Shown here piece by piece: positions 7,231 to 15,807 of a DNA stretch of 64,000 nucleotides (positions within the stretch are counted from its first letter, which is position 1; the number at the start of each line of letters is the position of its first letter). Source of the DNA: Candidatus Palauibacter soopunensis (lineage in GTDB: Bacteria > Gemmatimonadota > Gemmatimonadetes > Palauibacterales > Palauibacteraceae); NCBI RefSeq assembly GCF_947581735.1, contig NZ_CANPVT010000002.1:1-64000 (forward strand), in the 5' to 3' direction. The notes below the pieces were generated by a model. That model saw nothing but the letters and a program-made list of their open reading frames with translations, made no database searches and was not told the origin of the DNA. A program made the translations under genes and the position numbers.

Positions 7231-8469
7231 CTACCGCCGGCCGGCGGGCACCAGGCGCACGATGCCGGTCGCGGGGCCGTCCACGTCCCGCGTCTCCCCG
7301 TCGATCGCGAGGTAGATGAACCCGTCCGGTCCCTGGCGCACGTCCCGGATGCGGCCGATCCCCTCCAGCAGCGTCTCCTCGTGCGCCACCTCCCGGCCGT
7401 CCAACCGCAGCCGCGCGAGGCGTCGCCCGCTGAGACCGCCGACGAGCATGTCGCCGCGCCACTCGGGGAACGCGTCGCCCGTGTAGAAGAGCATCCCGGA
7501 GACGCCTATGGAGGGAACCCAGATGTGCTCCGGCGGCTCCATCTCCTCCATCAGGGTCCCCGAGTGGATGCGCGCGCCGGTTCGGTAGTTCACGCCGTAC
7601 CCGACGACGGGCCAGCCGTAGTTGAGCCCCGGCTCGATGAGGTTCAGCTCATCGCCGCCCTGCGGGCCGTGCTCGTTCTGCCACAGCTCTCCCGTCTCCG
7701 GATGGACCGCCATCCCCTGCGCGTTGCGGTGGCCCCACGTCCAGATCTCGGGGTGGATCTCCTCCCGGTCCACGAACGGATTGTCCGCGGGGACGCGACC
7801 GTCGTCGTGGAGTCGGATCGTGCTGCCGTTGTGGTTGGCCAGATTCTGCGCGGGGTGCGCCTCCAGTTCGCCCGCCGGGGGCCACTGCCGGTCGCCCAGC
7901 GTCATGAACAGGTAGCCGTCGTGGTCGAAGACGAGGCGCCCGCCCCACATCGAACTGCGCTCCGTCCCGTTCCCCGGCGCGTCCGCGTGGAACAGCTCCT
8001 CGACGTCGCTCAACCGGTCGTTCTCGAACCGGCCGCGGGCGATCGCGATCGTGCCCAGCGAATCGGGGCCCGGCTTCACGTAACTCAGATAGAGGAGCCG
8101 GTTCGTCTTGAAATCCGGGTGCAGGATCGCGTCGCGCAGGCCCGCCTGCTCGAAGCCGGCCATGGAGCGGGCGCCGCGTCCGAGCGCTCGGATCGGCGGC
8201 AGGCCCTCCACGGAATCCGGGAGCAGCGTGCCGTCGCGGATGATGCGGAGCCGGCCGGGGCGTTCCGTCACGAGGAGGTCGCCCTCGGGCGTGAAGGCGA
8301 GCGAGAACGGGCGCACGAGTCCGTCCGCCACCTCTTCGACCCGGAAGTCGTGCAGCGCGGTCCGGACGACGTCGCCTTCGTCGCCCGCCGGGTCTCCACC
8401 GCCGGGGGCGCACGCGGCGACGGTCAGGAGCGATACGACGAGTAAACGGGAGCAGCGGGGATGGCTCAT
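7231..8469 (-). CDS. PQQ-dependent sugar dehydrogenase-type (glucose/sorbosone dehydrogenase) lipoprotein
   Basis: Exported six-bladed propeller of the GSDH family (soluble glucose or aldose dehydrogenases, YliI-like). The N-terminus is a lipoprotein signal (SRLLVVSLLTVAAC). Family blocks are visible: LVRPFSLAFTPEGDLLVTER, QAGLRDAILHPDF, NHNGSTIRLHDDGRVPADNPF, WGHRNAQGMAVHPETGELW and NEHGPQGGDELN, the last two lying around the cofactor site. Length is 412 aa, normal for the family. An in-frame ATG at 8502 is an alternative start and has an AGAGG in front of it; the start at 8469 gives the cleaner signal peptide. It is divergent from the amidohydrolase gene at 8552. Confidence 0.85.
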   Translation of the reverse strand: MSHPRCSRLLVVSLLTVAACAPGGGDPAGDEGDVVRTALHDFRVEEVADGLVRPFSLAFTPEGDLLVTERPGRLRIIRDGTLLPDSVEGLPPIRALGRGARSMAGFEQAGLRDAILHPDFKTNRLLYLSYVKPGPDSLGTIAIARGRFENDRLSDVEELFHADAPGNGTERSSMWGGRLVFDHDGYLFMTLGDRQWPPAGELEAHPAQNLANHNGSTIRLHDDGRVPADNPFVDREEIHPEIWTWGHRNAQGMAVHPETGELWQNEHGPQGGDELNLIEPGLNYGWPVVGYGVNYRTGARIHSGTLMEEMEPPEHIWVPSIGVSGMLFYTGDAFPEWRGDMLVGGLSGRRLARLRLDGREVAHEETLLEGIGRIRDVRQGPDGFIYLAIDGETRDVDGPATGIVRLVPAGRR

Positions 8470-8551
8470 CCGGGGATCGTCCGTCCGTGTCAGGGGAGTC
8501 ATTCGGCCTCTATACTTATGCCGTCCCACAGGAGCCTGACAGGAGGTAGAC

Positions 8552-9841
8552 ATGCTTCGCGCCCATGCGGTCACATCGATCCCCGCCGTTCGTCCCGCCG
8601 TCCTCGCGATCGCCGCCGTCCTGGTGGCCGGTTGCGCGACCGATGGAGGCGAAGGGGGCGCCGGCGTGACGGCGTTCGAGGGCGCCACGGTCCTCACGGG
8701 CGACGGCTCCGTGATCTCGTCCGCCGTCTTCCTCGTCCAGGATGGCCAGTTCGCCGCCGTCGGGGCGAGCGGTGACGTCGAGGTGCCGGACGGCGCGGAA
8801 CGGGTGGACCTCGGCGGCAAGACGGTCATGCCCGCGATCGTGAACGCGCACCTCCACCTCTCCTCCGAGCGCGATGAGCGGATCGAACAGCTCCGGCACA
8901 TGGCGTATTACGGGGCGGGGGCCGTCGTGAGCCTCGGGACGGAGACCGGCGGCATCGGGATCGAGATGCGCGACGAAGTCATCCCGGACGCGGCCCGCGC
9001 GAAGACGGCCGACCGCGGGATCACGATGCCGGAGCCCGGCCGCTCGGAGGCCCCCTACTGGATCGAGACGGAGGAGGAGGGACGGGACGCGGTCCGGGAA
9101 CTGGCGGAGCGGCAGGCTGACATCATCAAGATCTGGGTGGACGACCGCGGAGGGCGGTACGAGCAACTCCCCCCGGAACTCTACGGCGCGATCATCGATG
9201 AAGCGCACGGGCACGGTCTCATGGTGACGGCCCACGTCTTCTATCTGGAGGACGCCAAGGAGCTGCTGCGCGCGGGCGTGGACGTGTTCGCGCACGGCGT
9301 GCGCGACCTCGACGCGGACGACGAACTCATGGCACTGTGGGCCGAGCGCCCGGAGGTCGTCCTTGTCCCCAACCTTCCCGGGCCGGGGGTGGCGCTCGAC
9401 CTGAGTTGGCTGGCCGGCACCGTGCCGGCGGACCAGTTGGCGGAGATGCAGGCGGCCTCCGTGGACAACCCCGCCGCGCGGGAGTCCTTCGGGATCCAGG
9501 CGCGGAACCTGGCCCGCTTCGCCGAGGCCGGCATCCGGATCTCCTTCGGCACCGACGGCAACGCGGCCTGGGCCGTGCACCAGGAGATGGAGGACATGGT
9601 CCGCTCCGGCATGACGCCGGGTGACGTCATCGTCGCGGCGACGAAGACGTCCGCCGAACTGATGAGCTGGGACGACCTCGGCGAGATCGCGGCCGGCAAG
9701 AGCGCCGACTTCATCGTGATGGACGCGAACCCGCTCGACGACATCACGAACACGCGCCGGATCGACGCCGTCTATCTGCGGGGAGACATGGTCGATCGCG
9801 ACGGGATCAGCGCCCACATGCTCGGGGGCGGGACGGAGTGA
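8552..9841 (+). CDS. Exported amidohydrolase (imidazolonepropionase-like), lipoprotein
   Basis: Metal-dependent hydrolase of the amidohydrolase superfamily. A lipoprotein signal ends at VLVAGC (Cys28). The metal-site HxH is His100/His102 (VNAHLHLSS), followed by IIKIWVDD with a candidate carboxylated lysine, VTAHVF and FAHGV with metal-site histidines, and FGTDGN with the catalytic Asp. Length is 429 aa. An ideal AGGAGG stands about 9 bases before the ATG. It probably acts on a cyclic amide or peptide-like substrate outside the cytoplasm; the substrate cannot be read from sequence. The GNAT gene follows after 28 bases. Confidence 0.85.
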   Translation: MLRAHAVTSIPAVRPAVLAIAAVLVAGCATDGGEGGAGVTAFEGATVLTGDGSVISSAVFLVQDGQFAAVGASGDVEVPDGAERVDLGGKTVMPAIVNAHLHLSSERDERIEQLRHMAYYGAGAVVSLGTETGGIGIEMRDEVIPDAARAKTADRGITMPEPGRSEAPYWIETEEEGRDAVRELAERQADIIKIWVDDRGGRYEQLPPELYGAIIDEAHGHGLMVTAHVFYLEDAKELLRAGVDVFAHGVRDLDADDELMALWAERPEVVLVPNLPGPGVALDLSWLAGTVPADQLAEMQAASVDNPAARESFGIQARNLARFAEAGIRISFGTDGNAAWAVHQEMEDMVRSGMTPGDVIVAATKTSAELMSWDDLGEIAAGKSADFIVMDANPLDDITNTRRIDAVYLRGDMVDRDGISAHMLGGGTE

Positions 9842-9869
9842 CCGCCCACCGCCGTTCCGGCACGCGCCG

Positions 9870-10463
9870 ATGATCGAACTTCGGCCCGTGACCCTCGAGG
9901 GACACGGCGTCCGGCTGGAACCCATGGGCCTGGAGCACGCCGCCGCGCTCGCCGAGGCCGCCGCGGACGGGGAGTTGTGGAACCTCTTCTTCACCTTCGT
10001 CCCGGCCCCGGACGAAGTGACCGACTACATCGAGACGGCGCTCGAGGGCCAGACCGCCGGCCACATGCTGCCGTGGGTCGTCCGGCTCGCGGACACCGGC
10101 GCGGTGATCGGCTCCACCCGCTACCACGACATCCTGCCGCACGTCGACCGGGTGGAGATCGGCTACACCTGGTACAGCGCGAGCCACCAGCGAACGCACG
10201 TCAACACGGCGTGCAAGATCCTCCTCATGACGCACGCCTTCGAGACGGCGGGATGTGGAGTGGTGGGACTGCGCACGGACGGGATGAACCTGCGCTCCCA
10301 GCGGGCCATCGAGGCGCTCGGCGCAAAGAAGGACGGTGTCCTGCGCAATCACTCCCTGCGCCGCGACGGGAGCGTGCGCGACGACGTGATGTACTCCGTC
10401 CTCCTCCACGAATGGCCCGCCATCAAGCGGCACCTCGAAACCCGCCTCTGGCGCCACCGCTGA
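9870..10463 (+). CDS. GNAT acetyltransferase, RimJ/RimL type
   Basis: Cytoplasmic N-acetyltransferase of 197 aa. The family layout is present: LEPMGLEHAAAL at the start, the strand VIGSTRYHDI, the beta-bulge motif VEIGYTWYSASHQRTHVNTACKI, and the C-terminal NLRSQRAIEALGAKKDGVLRNH block typical of RimJ/RimL enzymes. The P-loop region (HQRTHVN) departs from the usual RGxGxG, as in many RimL-like members. Substrate unknown (protein N-terminus or small molecule). Probably co-transcribed with the amidohydrolase; convergent with the DUF2911 gene. Confidence 0.85.
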   Translation: MIELRPVTLEGHGVRLEPMGLEHAAALAEAAADGELWNLFFTFVPAPDEVTDYIETALEGQTAGHMLPWVVRLADTGAVIGSTRYHDILPHVDRVEIGYTWYSASHQRTHVNTACKILLMTHAFETAGCGVVGLRTDGMNLRSQRAIEALGAKKDGVLRNHSLRRDGSVRDDVMYSVLLHEWPAIKRHLETRLWRHR

Positions 10464-10493
10464 CCGGGACGCCAAAGGCGGGGATGTGGGATC

Positions 10494-11102
10494 CTACATG
10501 CCGAGGGGGATATCGACCTGGGTGTTCTCCCACGAGAAGCGGAGCGCGCCGTCCACCTGCTCGAAGGTCATCATCTCCACCATGCCGGCGGTTGCCGAGG
10601 GCGTCGCCATGAAACTGCCCACCTCGGTGCTCTGGACGACGGCGTCGATCGGGATCCCCCAGCGGTCGTACTCCGAGTTCACGTGGAACTCCCATTCCGT
10701 CTCGCCGGGCGTGGCGTACAGCGAGTAGCTGCCGGGCCCGAGCGCGACGCCGCCGACCGTGGCGGCGGCCGAGAGGTGGAGCGCCGTCGCTTCGTTCGCA
10801 CCGAGGCGCCAGACCTCCCCGTAAGGGACGAGCTCGCCCATGACCACGCGCTCGCGGGCCGACGGCGCGCCGTAGCAGAGGAGACCTTCACCCCCGTCGT
10901 ACGAGAAGCTCAGCTCCTGGAGCGGGCTCGCCCGGCCTTCCACATCGCCCATGACGACGCAGGCCAGCCCCGCGTCCGCCATTTCGTCCATGGCTTCGGC
11001 CGTCTCCGCCATCTCCGCCATCTCCGCCTCGCCGGCCTCGGATCCTCCGCCGCATCCCGCGACCAGAAGAACGGCGAGGTACCACGCGCTGCTTCGCTTC
11101 AT
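10494..11102 (-). CDS. DUF2911 domain lipoprotein
   Basis: Exported lipoprotein: signal LAVLLVAGCGGG with Cys at about residue 17, then an acidic Met/Glu/Ala-rich linker, then a DUF2911 domain from about residue 60. DUF2911 blocks are clear: GEVWRLGANEATALHLSAA, GPGSYSLYATPGETEWEFHV and NSEYDRWG. The function of DUF2911 is unknown; it is common in exported proteins of Bacteroidota and Gemmatimonadota. Length is 202 aa. It stands alone between the GNAT gene (convergent) and the plug-protein pair. Confidence 0.85.
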   Translation of the reverse strand: MKRSSAWYLAVLLVAGCGGGSEAGEAEMAEMAETAEAMDEMADAGLACVVMGDVEGRASPLQELSFSYDGGEGLLCYGAPSARERVVMGELVPYGEVWRLGANEATALHLSAAATVGGVALGPGSYSLYATPGETEWEFHVNSEYDRWGIPIDAVVQSTEVGSFMATPSATAGMVEMMTFEQVDGALRFSWENTQVDIPLGM

Positions 11103-11135
11103 CTCGTCACCTCCAATTGTTCGGTTTTTCGGACG

Positions 11136-12224
11136 TCATTTCGTCCAGACCGCGACGAGGCCGCAGCGGGAAGGCGGGAACTCCGCCGGACCCGACGACA
11201 GCCCCTTGTATATCTCGATGCCCGCGATCTCGTTCGGCCTCACCACGTCGTCCAGTGGGATCCCCCTCGTCGGCAGACCGTCGACATAGAAGCTCAGCGA
11301 ACAGGCGCCCGCGACTCCCGACGAATACCGCGTGTTCACCAGCCTGCAGTCGGTACGCCGGGCGTTGCACTGAAGCCGGATTCCCGACTCGTCGGCGATC
11401 ATGTGCGAGATTTCGACCGGCCGGCGGCGATCGATGTCCTCCGCCGTGTAGAAGGTGCCCGTGCCGACGAGTTCGCTCCAGTGCCTGCGCTCGTAGAAGC
11501 CCTTGACCTCCAGTCGGCGAGACCGCGTCACGGTCGCTACGATCGGCTCCATCTCCACGGGCGCCGGGACCATGCCGATCTCCACGTCCGTGGTGAGGCC
11601 GGGCGAGACCTGGAGCACATAGGACAGCGGAGCGTACCCGATGTGACGCACGTTGAGTTCCTGCATGCCGACCGGAACGCCGCTGAGGACGAAGCGCCCC
11701 CGGCGGTCGGTCTCGGCCACCCGCAGACGGTCGGGAACGGAGACCGTGGCGGCCACCACCGGATCATCCGTGATGGCATCGCGCACATGACCCATCAGCC
11801 TCCCGGTTCTGATCCGCCCCGAGCGCTGCATGAGCGTGATGTCGTGGGACATTCCGGCGACGATGACGACGACCGTTTCTTCGCTCGAGAAGTTCCCGTA
11901 CTCCGACCAGAGGGTGGCCTGCGTCGCGTCCCGCGGAGCGCAGAGGACGAGGCGTCCGTCGGCACCGACAACTTCGCGCACCGGCCTTCTCGCGCGCTCG
12001 GTCTCCGTCCACCGCACGACCACCACCGCGTTGGGGACCGGAGCCGAGCCGTCGTCGTCGACGATACGGATCCGCAAGCTCGCGCGGTCCCCGCAATCCG
12101 ACTCCTGGGCCGAGAGAACTCCGGCGCCTCCGGCCAGCCCCCAAGCCGCAGCGAGGCTCCAGGCGAACTGCCGCGCCGCCAACCGTGCCACCGACCTGGG
12201 ATCAGAACTCGCGAATCTCCGCAT
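11136..12224 (-). CDS. Exported carboxypeptidase-regulatory-like plus TonB-plug-like protein (copy 1)
   Basis: A 362-aa exported protein: signal peptide to about residue 39 (GGAGVLSAQ), two Ig-like carboxypeptidase-regulatory stretches (DDDGSAPVPNAVVVV; VSVPDRLRVAETDRRGRFVLSGVP), then a plug-like C-terminus with IVATVTRSRRLEVKGFYER, FYVDGLPTRGIPLDDV and NEIAGIEIYKG. The order matches the N-terminus of outer-membrane SusC/TonB-dependent receptors, but the chain stops at VAVWTK and no beta-barrel follows. Such plug-only proteins are common in Gemmatimonadota; their role is unknown. It is a tandem paralogue of the gene at 12362-13468. Confidence 0.75.
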   Translation of the reverse strand: MRRFASSDPRSVARLAARQFAWSLAAAWGLAGGAGVLSAQESDCGDRASLRIRIVDDDGSAPVPNAVVVVRWTETERARRPVREVVGADGRLVLCAPRDATQATLWSEYGNFSSEETVVVIVAGMSHDITLMQRSGRIRTGRLMGHVRDAITDDPVVAATVSVPDRLRVAETDRRGRFVLSGVPVGMQELNVRHIGYAPLSYVLQVSPGLTTDVEIGMVPAPVEMEPIVATVTRSRRLEVKGFYERRHWSELVGTGTFYTAEDIDRRRPVEISHMIADESGIRLQCNARRTDCRLVNTRYSSGVAGACSLSFYVDGLPTRGIPLDDVVRPNEIAGIEIYKGLSSGPAEFPPSRCGLVAVWTK

Positions 12225-12361
12225 CTCCCCTCAAGACTGGGATACGGACCCCGCGGCATCAAGCGAGGAAGAGGAACCCTCCGAACACGGTCGACGGGAG
12301 CACGATCATCGTGAGGACTCCGACCGTAGTGTTGTCGAGGCCGAGCGGCCGGGTACCCGAG

Positions 12362-13468
12362 CTACTTCGTCCAGATTGCGACGACCCCGCACTGGGAGGC
12401 GGATCCGCCGAACTCTGCCGCGAGGGACGAAGCGCTCACGTATATTTCGACGCCCGCGATATCGTGCGGCCGTACCAGATCGTCGATGGACTCCCCCATT
12501 CGTCCACCGAGAGCCCTGACCGGCGTGCCATCGAGATAGAACTTTACCGGGCATCCCCCCAGCATCCGCGAAGATGCTCTTATGTTCACCAACTGGCAGC
12601 TGCCTCGTCGAAGGCGGCAGTTTTGCAGTCGGATCCCCGGCTCGTCGGCGATCATGTGCGAGATGAATATCGGCCGGCGCCGCTCGATGTCAGCCTCCGT
12701 AAGGAAGGTCGCCCCGCCGATGAGTTCACCCCAGTACTTGCGCTCGTAGAAGCCCTTGATCTCCAGTCGGCGCGATCTCATCGCCGTGGCCACGATCGGT
12801 TCCATCTCCATGGGCTGCGGAGCCATCCCGATCTCGACCTCCGTCGTGACTCCGCGTAACACCGCCACGGTATGATCAAGGGGAGCGTAACCGAGGCGCC
12901 GTACAGCCAGTTCATGCACACCGACCGGAACGCCACTCAGAATGAAAACGCCCCGCCGGTTGGTCTCAGCCACGGCCGCACCGCCCACGACAGAGATCGC
13001 CGCTGCCACGACCGGCCTATTGGTCAGAGCGTCTCGCACCTCACCGATCAGGCGTCCCGTCCTCACCGACCCTGAACGGAGCCTGAGCTCCACTTCATGC
13101 AACACTCCCCGCGCTATGCTGACCACGGCCTCCTCGCTCGATGCATCCGCGAACTCTGCCCATAGCGTGGCCCGGCGAGCGTCGGGCGGAGCACAAAGCA
13201 CAAGGCCACCATCGGACCCCACGTCCTGGCGCACCGGTCTTCGCACCTGATCCGTCTCGGTCCAGCGAAGAATCACGGTGGCGGTCGGAATCGGAATCGC
13301 ACCAGCCTCATCCATGACCACCACGCGCAGCACGGCGCGATCGCCGCAGGCCGGTTCCTGAGCGGCCAGCCCCGGAGTACTCGTTGCGAGCGCAAGGACG
13401 GCCGCGATCGCCCACGCGAGGGGCCGAACTCGAGTCTGCACTCCGCGATCCGATAGCCTCATGCCCAC
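12362..13468 (-). CDS. Exported carboxypeptidase-regulatory-like plus TonB-plug-like protein (copy 2)
   Basis: A 368-aa paralogue of the preceding gene, same strand, 137 bases away. It has a signal peptide (AVLALATSTPGLAAQ), the same regulatory-like repeats (TETDQVRRPVRQDVGSDGG; FILSGVPVGVHELAVRRLGYAP) and the same plug-like end (RSRRLEIKGFYERKYWGEL; KFYLDGTPVR; HDIAGVEIYVS; VVAIWTK). Both end exactly at W-T-K with no barrel. DNA identity is high in blocks, which indicates tandem duplication. Cys pairs near the plug (LQNCRLRRGSCQLV) are shared with copy 1 and may form disulphides in the periplasm. Confidence 0.75.
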   Translation of the reverse strand: MGMRLSDRGVQTRVRPLAWAIAAVLALATSTPGLAAQEPACGDRAVLRVVVMDEAGAIPIPTATVILRWTETDQVRRPVRQDVGSDGGLVLCAPPDARRATLWAEFADASSEEAVVSIARGVLHEVELRLRSGSVRTGRLIGEVRDALTNRPVVAAAISVVGGAAVAETNRRGVFILSGVPVGVHELAVRRLGYAPLDHTVAVLRGVTTEVEIGMAPQPMEMEPIVATAMRSRRLEIKGFYERKYWGELIGGATFLTEADIERRRPIFISHMIADEPGIRLQNCRLRRGSCQLVNIRASSRMLGGCPVKFYLDGTPVRALGGRMGESIDDLVRPHDIAGVEIYVSASSLAAEFGGSASQCGVVAIWTK

Positions 13469-13537
13469 CTCACGATAGAAGATCCGATTGCTGGCAAGAC
13501 GACCGGGACGACGGATGGGTCACGGCGCGTAATGAGA

Positions 13538-14893
13538 TCAAGCCAACACGAGAAAGCCGGCGGCGGCCAGTCCCGCGGCGAAGAGGGCGTAGGGGAGTTG
13601 CGTCAGGGCGTGCTCGACGACGCCGCAGCCGCTGCCGCGGGCTGCGAGGACGGTCGAGTCGCCGTAGAAGCAGGTGTGGCTGCCGAAGGCGCTGGCGGAG
13701 ATGAGGGCGCCGATCACGAGGGGCATTTGCGCCCCCACCGAATCGGCGAGCGGGAGCACGATCGGGACGGCCACGGCGAAGATGCCCCAGAACGACGCGG
13801 TGGCGAAGGCGACGAGCGACATCGTGAGGAAGGTGATGGCGGGGAGCAGTTGCGGCGTCATCAGGGGTTCGACGGTCTCGATGAGGTAGGCGGTGAGGCC
13901 GAGTCCGTCGTTCACCTCCTTGAGGAGGAAGCCGCCGAACACGGTCGCCAGGGGGACGATCATCGTGAGCACGCCGGCCATGGTGGTGTCGAGCGCGGCG
14001 CGCACCGGGAGGAGCCTTGTGCCCACGACGATGGCGAGGGTGAGGCCGAGCGCCACGACGACGCCCTTGAGGATGTCGAGGTCGAGGATCCAGGTGGCGG
14101 CCACGAGGGTGACGACCGGGACGATGAAGTGCCACGGGCGCGCGCGCTCGGCGGCGCGCGGATCGGTCTCGCCTTCGAGCTTCGCCTCCTCCAGGCCCGG
14201 AGGCACCACTTGGCCCGTCTCCCGTGCGCGACGCTCGGCCTTGCGCATGGGGCCGACGGCGGGGACGAGGCCGGTTCCGACGAGGAGCGCCAGCGCCACC
14301 GCGAGCCACGCGTAGAGCATGAACGGGATCGCATCGATGTAGAGCGATAGGCCGCGGCCCGATGCCGCGCACCCCGTCTCCTCGAGCAGGCCGGAGAAGT
14401 AGGCGGCCCAGGTGGAGATCGGTACGAGGATGCACACGGGCGCGGCGGTGGAGTCCACGACGTAGGCGAGCATCTCGCGCGACACGCGGTGGCGGTCGGT
14501 GAACCGCTTCACGGAGGAGCTGACCGCGAGGACGTTCAGGTAGTCGTCGATGAAGACGGCGAGGCCGAGGAGCCACGTCGCGGCCAGCGAGCCGCCGCGC
14601 GTCCGGATGCGCGCCGACGCCGCGTCGCCGAAACGGGCCGCGGCGCCCACCCGGACGAGCAGCGTGATGAGGCTGCCGAAAAGCGCGCAGACGAGGATGA
14701 TCCAGCCCACGGTCTCGTTCCGCATGACCGCGACCATGCCGTCCGTGAACGCGGTGAGCGGATCGCCGGGCGCGAGGATCACGAACCCGACGAGCGCCCC
14801 GATGATGAGGGATTCCACGGGCCGGCGCGTCCAGACCGCAACGGCGAGTACGACGGCCGTCGGTATCAGGCTTACGACGCCAAAATGCTCCAG
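13538..14893 (-). CDS. NhaC-family Na+/H+ antiporter-like membrane protein
   Basis: Polytopic inner-membrane antiporter with about ten or more hydrophobic segments. Family blocks are LLGLAVFIDDYLNVLAVSSS, STAAPVCILVPISTWAAYF and the C-terminal CFYGDSTVLAARGSGC. The first standard start codon is GTG 14818, but the reading frame continues upstream with EHFGVVSLIPTAVVLAVAVW, which looks like the missing first NhaC helix. The only start-like codon before it is CTG 14893, with GGAGAAGGGA about 7 bases in front. I give the extended form; 14818 is the conservative start. It follows the Nramp-like and MOSC genes on the same strand. Confidence 0.75.
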   Translation of the reverse strand: MEHFGVVSLIPTAVVLAVAVWTRRPVESLIIGALVGFVILAPGDPLTAFTDGMVAVMRNETVGWIILVCALFGSLITLLVRVGAAARFGDAASARIRTRGGSLAATWLLGLAVFIDDYLNVLAVSSSVKRFTDRHRVSREMLAYVVDSTAAPVCILVPISTWAAYFSGLLEETGCAASGRGLSLYIDAIPFMLYAWLAVALALLVGTGLVPAVGPMRKAERRARETGQVVPPGLEEAKLEGETDPRAAERARPWHFIVPVVTLVAATWILDLDILKGVVVALGLTLAIVVGTRLLPVRAALDTTMAGVLTMIVPLATVFGGFLLKEVNDGLGLTAYLIETVEPLMTPQLLPAITFLTMSLVAFATASFWGIFAVAVPIVLPLADSVGAQMPLVIGALISASAFGSHTCFYGDSTVLAARGSGCGVVEHALTQLPYALFAAGLAAAGFLVLA

Positions 14894-14953
14894 CGGCCAC
14901 TCCCTTCTCCGGAGGCGAGACTCGTGCCCCCGGCGGCGGTTCGGCGAACCGCC

Positions 14954-15793
14954 CTAGCCGAGGCGAACCTCGTCGCCGACTTGTACGGCGCCCGGCCCGG
15001 CCACCTCGCACTTCACGCCGACGTTCCCCTCGTTGTGGTCGAAGGCGGCGCGCAGCACCTGCGGATCCTTCGGGAGATCTCCCAGCGGGAGCGTGACCAT
15101 GACGCAGCGCATGCAGGGCTTCGTCACCCGCAGGCGCGCCCCGCCGATGTCGAGTGTGCCGCCCACCCAGTCGTTCTCGACGAAGCCCCGCGCCCCCGCG
15201 ACGGGTTCGATCACGAGGTTGGGCCGGAAGCGGCTCACATGGAAATCGCTCCCGGGGACGAGTCCCCGCAGGTGGTCGAGGCTCGTCGTCGTCAGGGCGT
15301 GGAGGCCGGAACTGTCGAAGAACGTCCCGGGCGGCAGTTCCCACTCCGTGATCTCGTCGCGGTACGTCCGCCCGTCCTGGACGAGTCCCTCCATGTCCGG
15401 CCAGTGGTACTCGCACGTCGACGTCCCCTCCGCCTCCGTAGCGAACGCGACCTCCCGGCCCAGAAGCGCGCTCAGGCGGGCCTCCAGCCGTTCGCGCCCC
15501 GCGCTCGACAGCGTCGTGCCGTCTTCGAACCGGACGTGGATCGACGCGGCCCCGTTCTCCCGCTCGAAGCTCGCGGAAAGGCCGTAGACGGCCCCCCACC
15601 GCCGTGGCCGCTTCGCGCTCACCACGCGCCCGGTCTCGCGATCCACCAGCGCGCCGGCCCGGTCGCCCTCCATCCCGCGCGGCATGATTCGGGCGGCCTC
15701 GAGGCGTTCTCCGCCCATCGACTTCACGGGGTAGCGGTACAGGCCCACGACGCGCCCCACCACCATGCCCCGAGTAGCCGCCGCTTCGTCCAT
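14954..15793 (-). CDS. MOSC domain protein (YcbX/mARC-like)
   Basis: A 279-aa cytoplasmic protein with an N-terminal MOSC beta-barrel (VVGLYRYPVKSMGGERL) and a C-terminal MOSC domain containing FRPNLVIEP, FVENDWVG and the conserved Cys region TKPCMRCVMV. The family binds molybdenum cofactor and reduces N-hydroxylated substrates (YcbX, mARC). The MOSC cysteine is present in the CxxC stretch. It lies 14 bases after the Nramp-like gene, so the two are probably co-transcribed. ATG 15793 is the first good start within the gap. The electron donor is not encoded nearby. Confidence 0.85.
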   Translation of the reverse strand: MDEAAATRGMVVGRVVGLYRYPVKSMGGERLEAARIMPRGMEGDRAGALVDRETGRVVSAKRPRRWGAVYGLSASFERENGAASIHVRFEDGTTLSSAGRERLEARLSALLGREVAFATEAEGTSTCEYHWPDMEGLVQDGRTYRDEITEWELPPGTFFDSSGLHALTTTSLDHLRGLVPGSDFHVSRFRPNLVIEPVAGARGFVENDWVGGTLDIGGARLRVTKPCMRCVMVTLPLGDLPKDPQVLRAAFDHNEGNVGVKCEVAGPGAVQVGDEVRLG

Positions 15794-15807
15794 GGCCGGG
15801 TGGGCGC

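Noticed and set aside
13470-15599. A 709-codon minus-strand frame overlapping the antiporter and MOSC genes
   Set aside because: It covers two genuine genes in another frame and reads as Arg/Gly/Pro-rich sequence with no domain.
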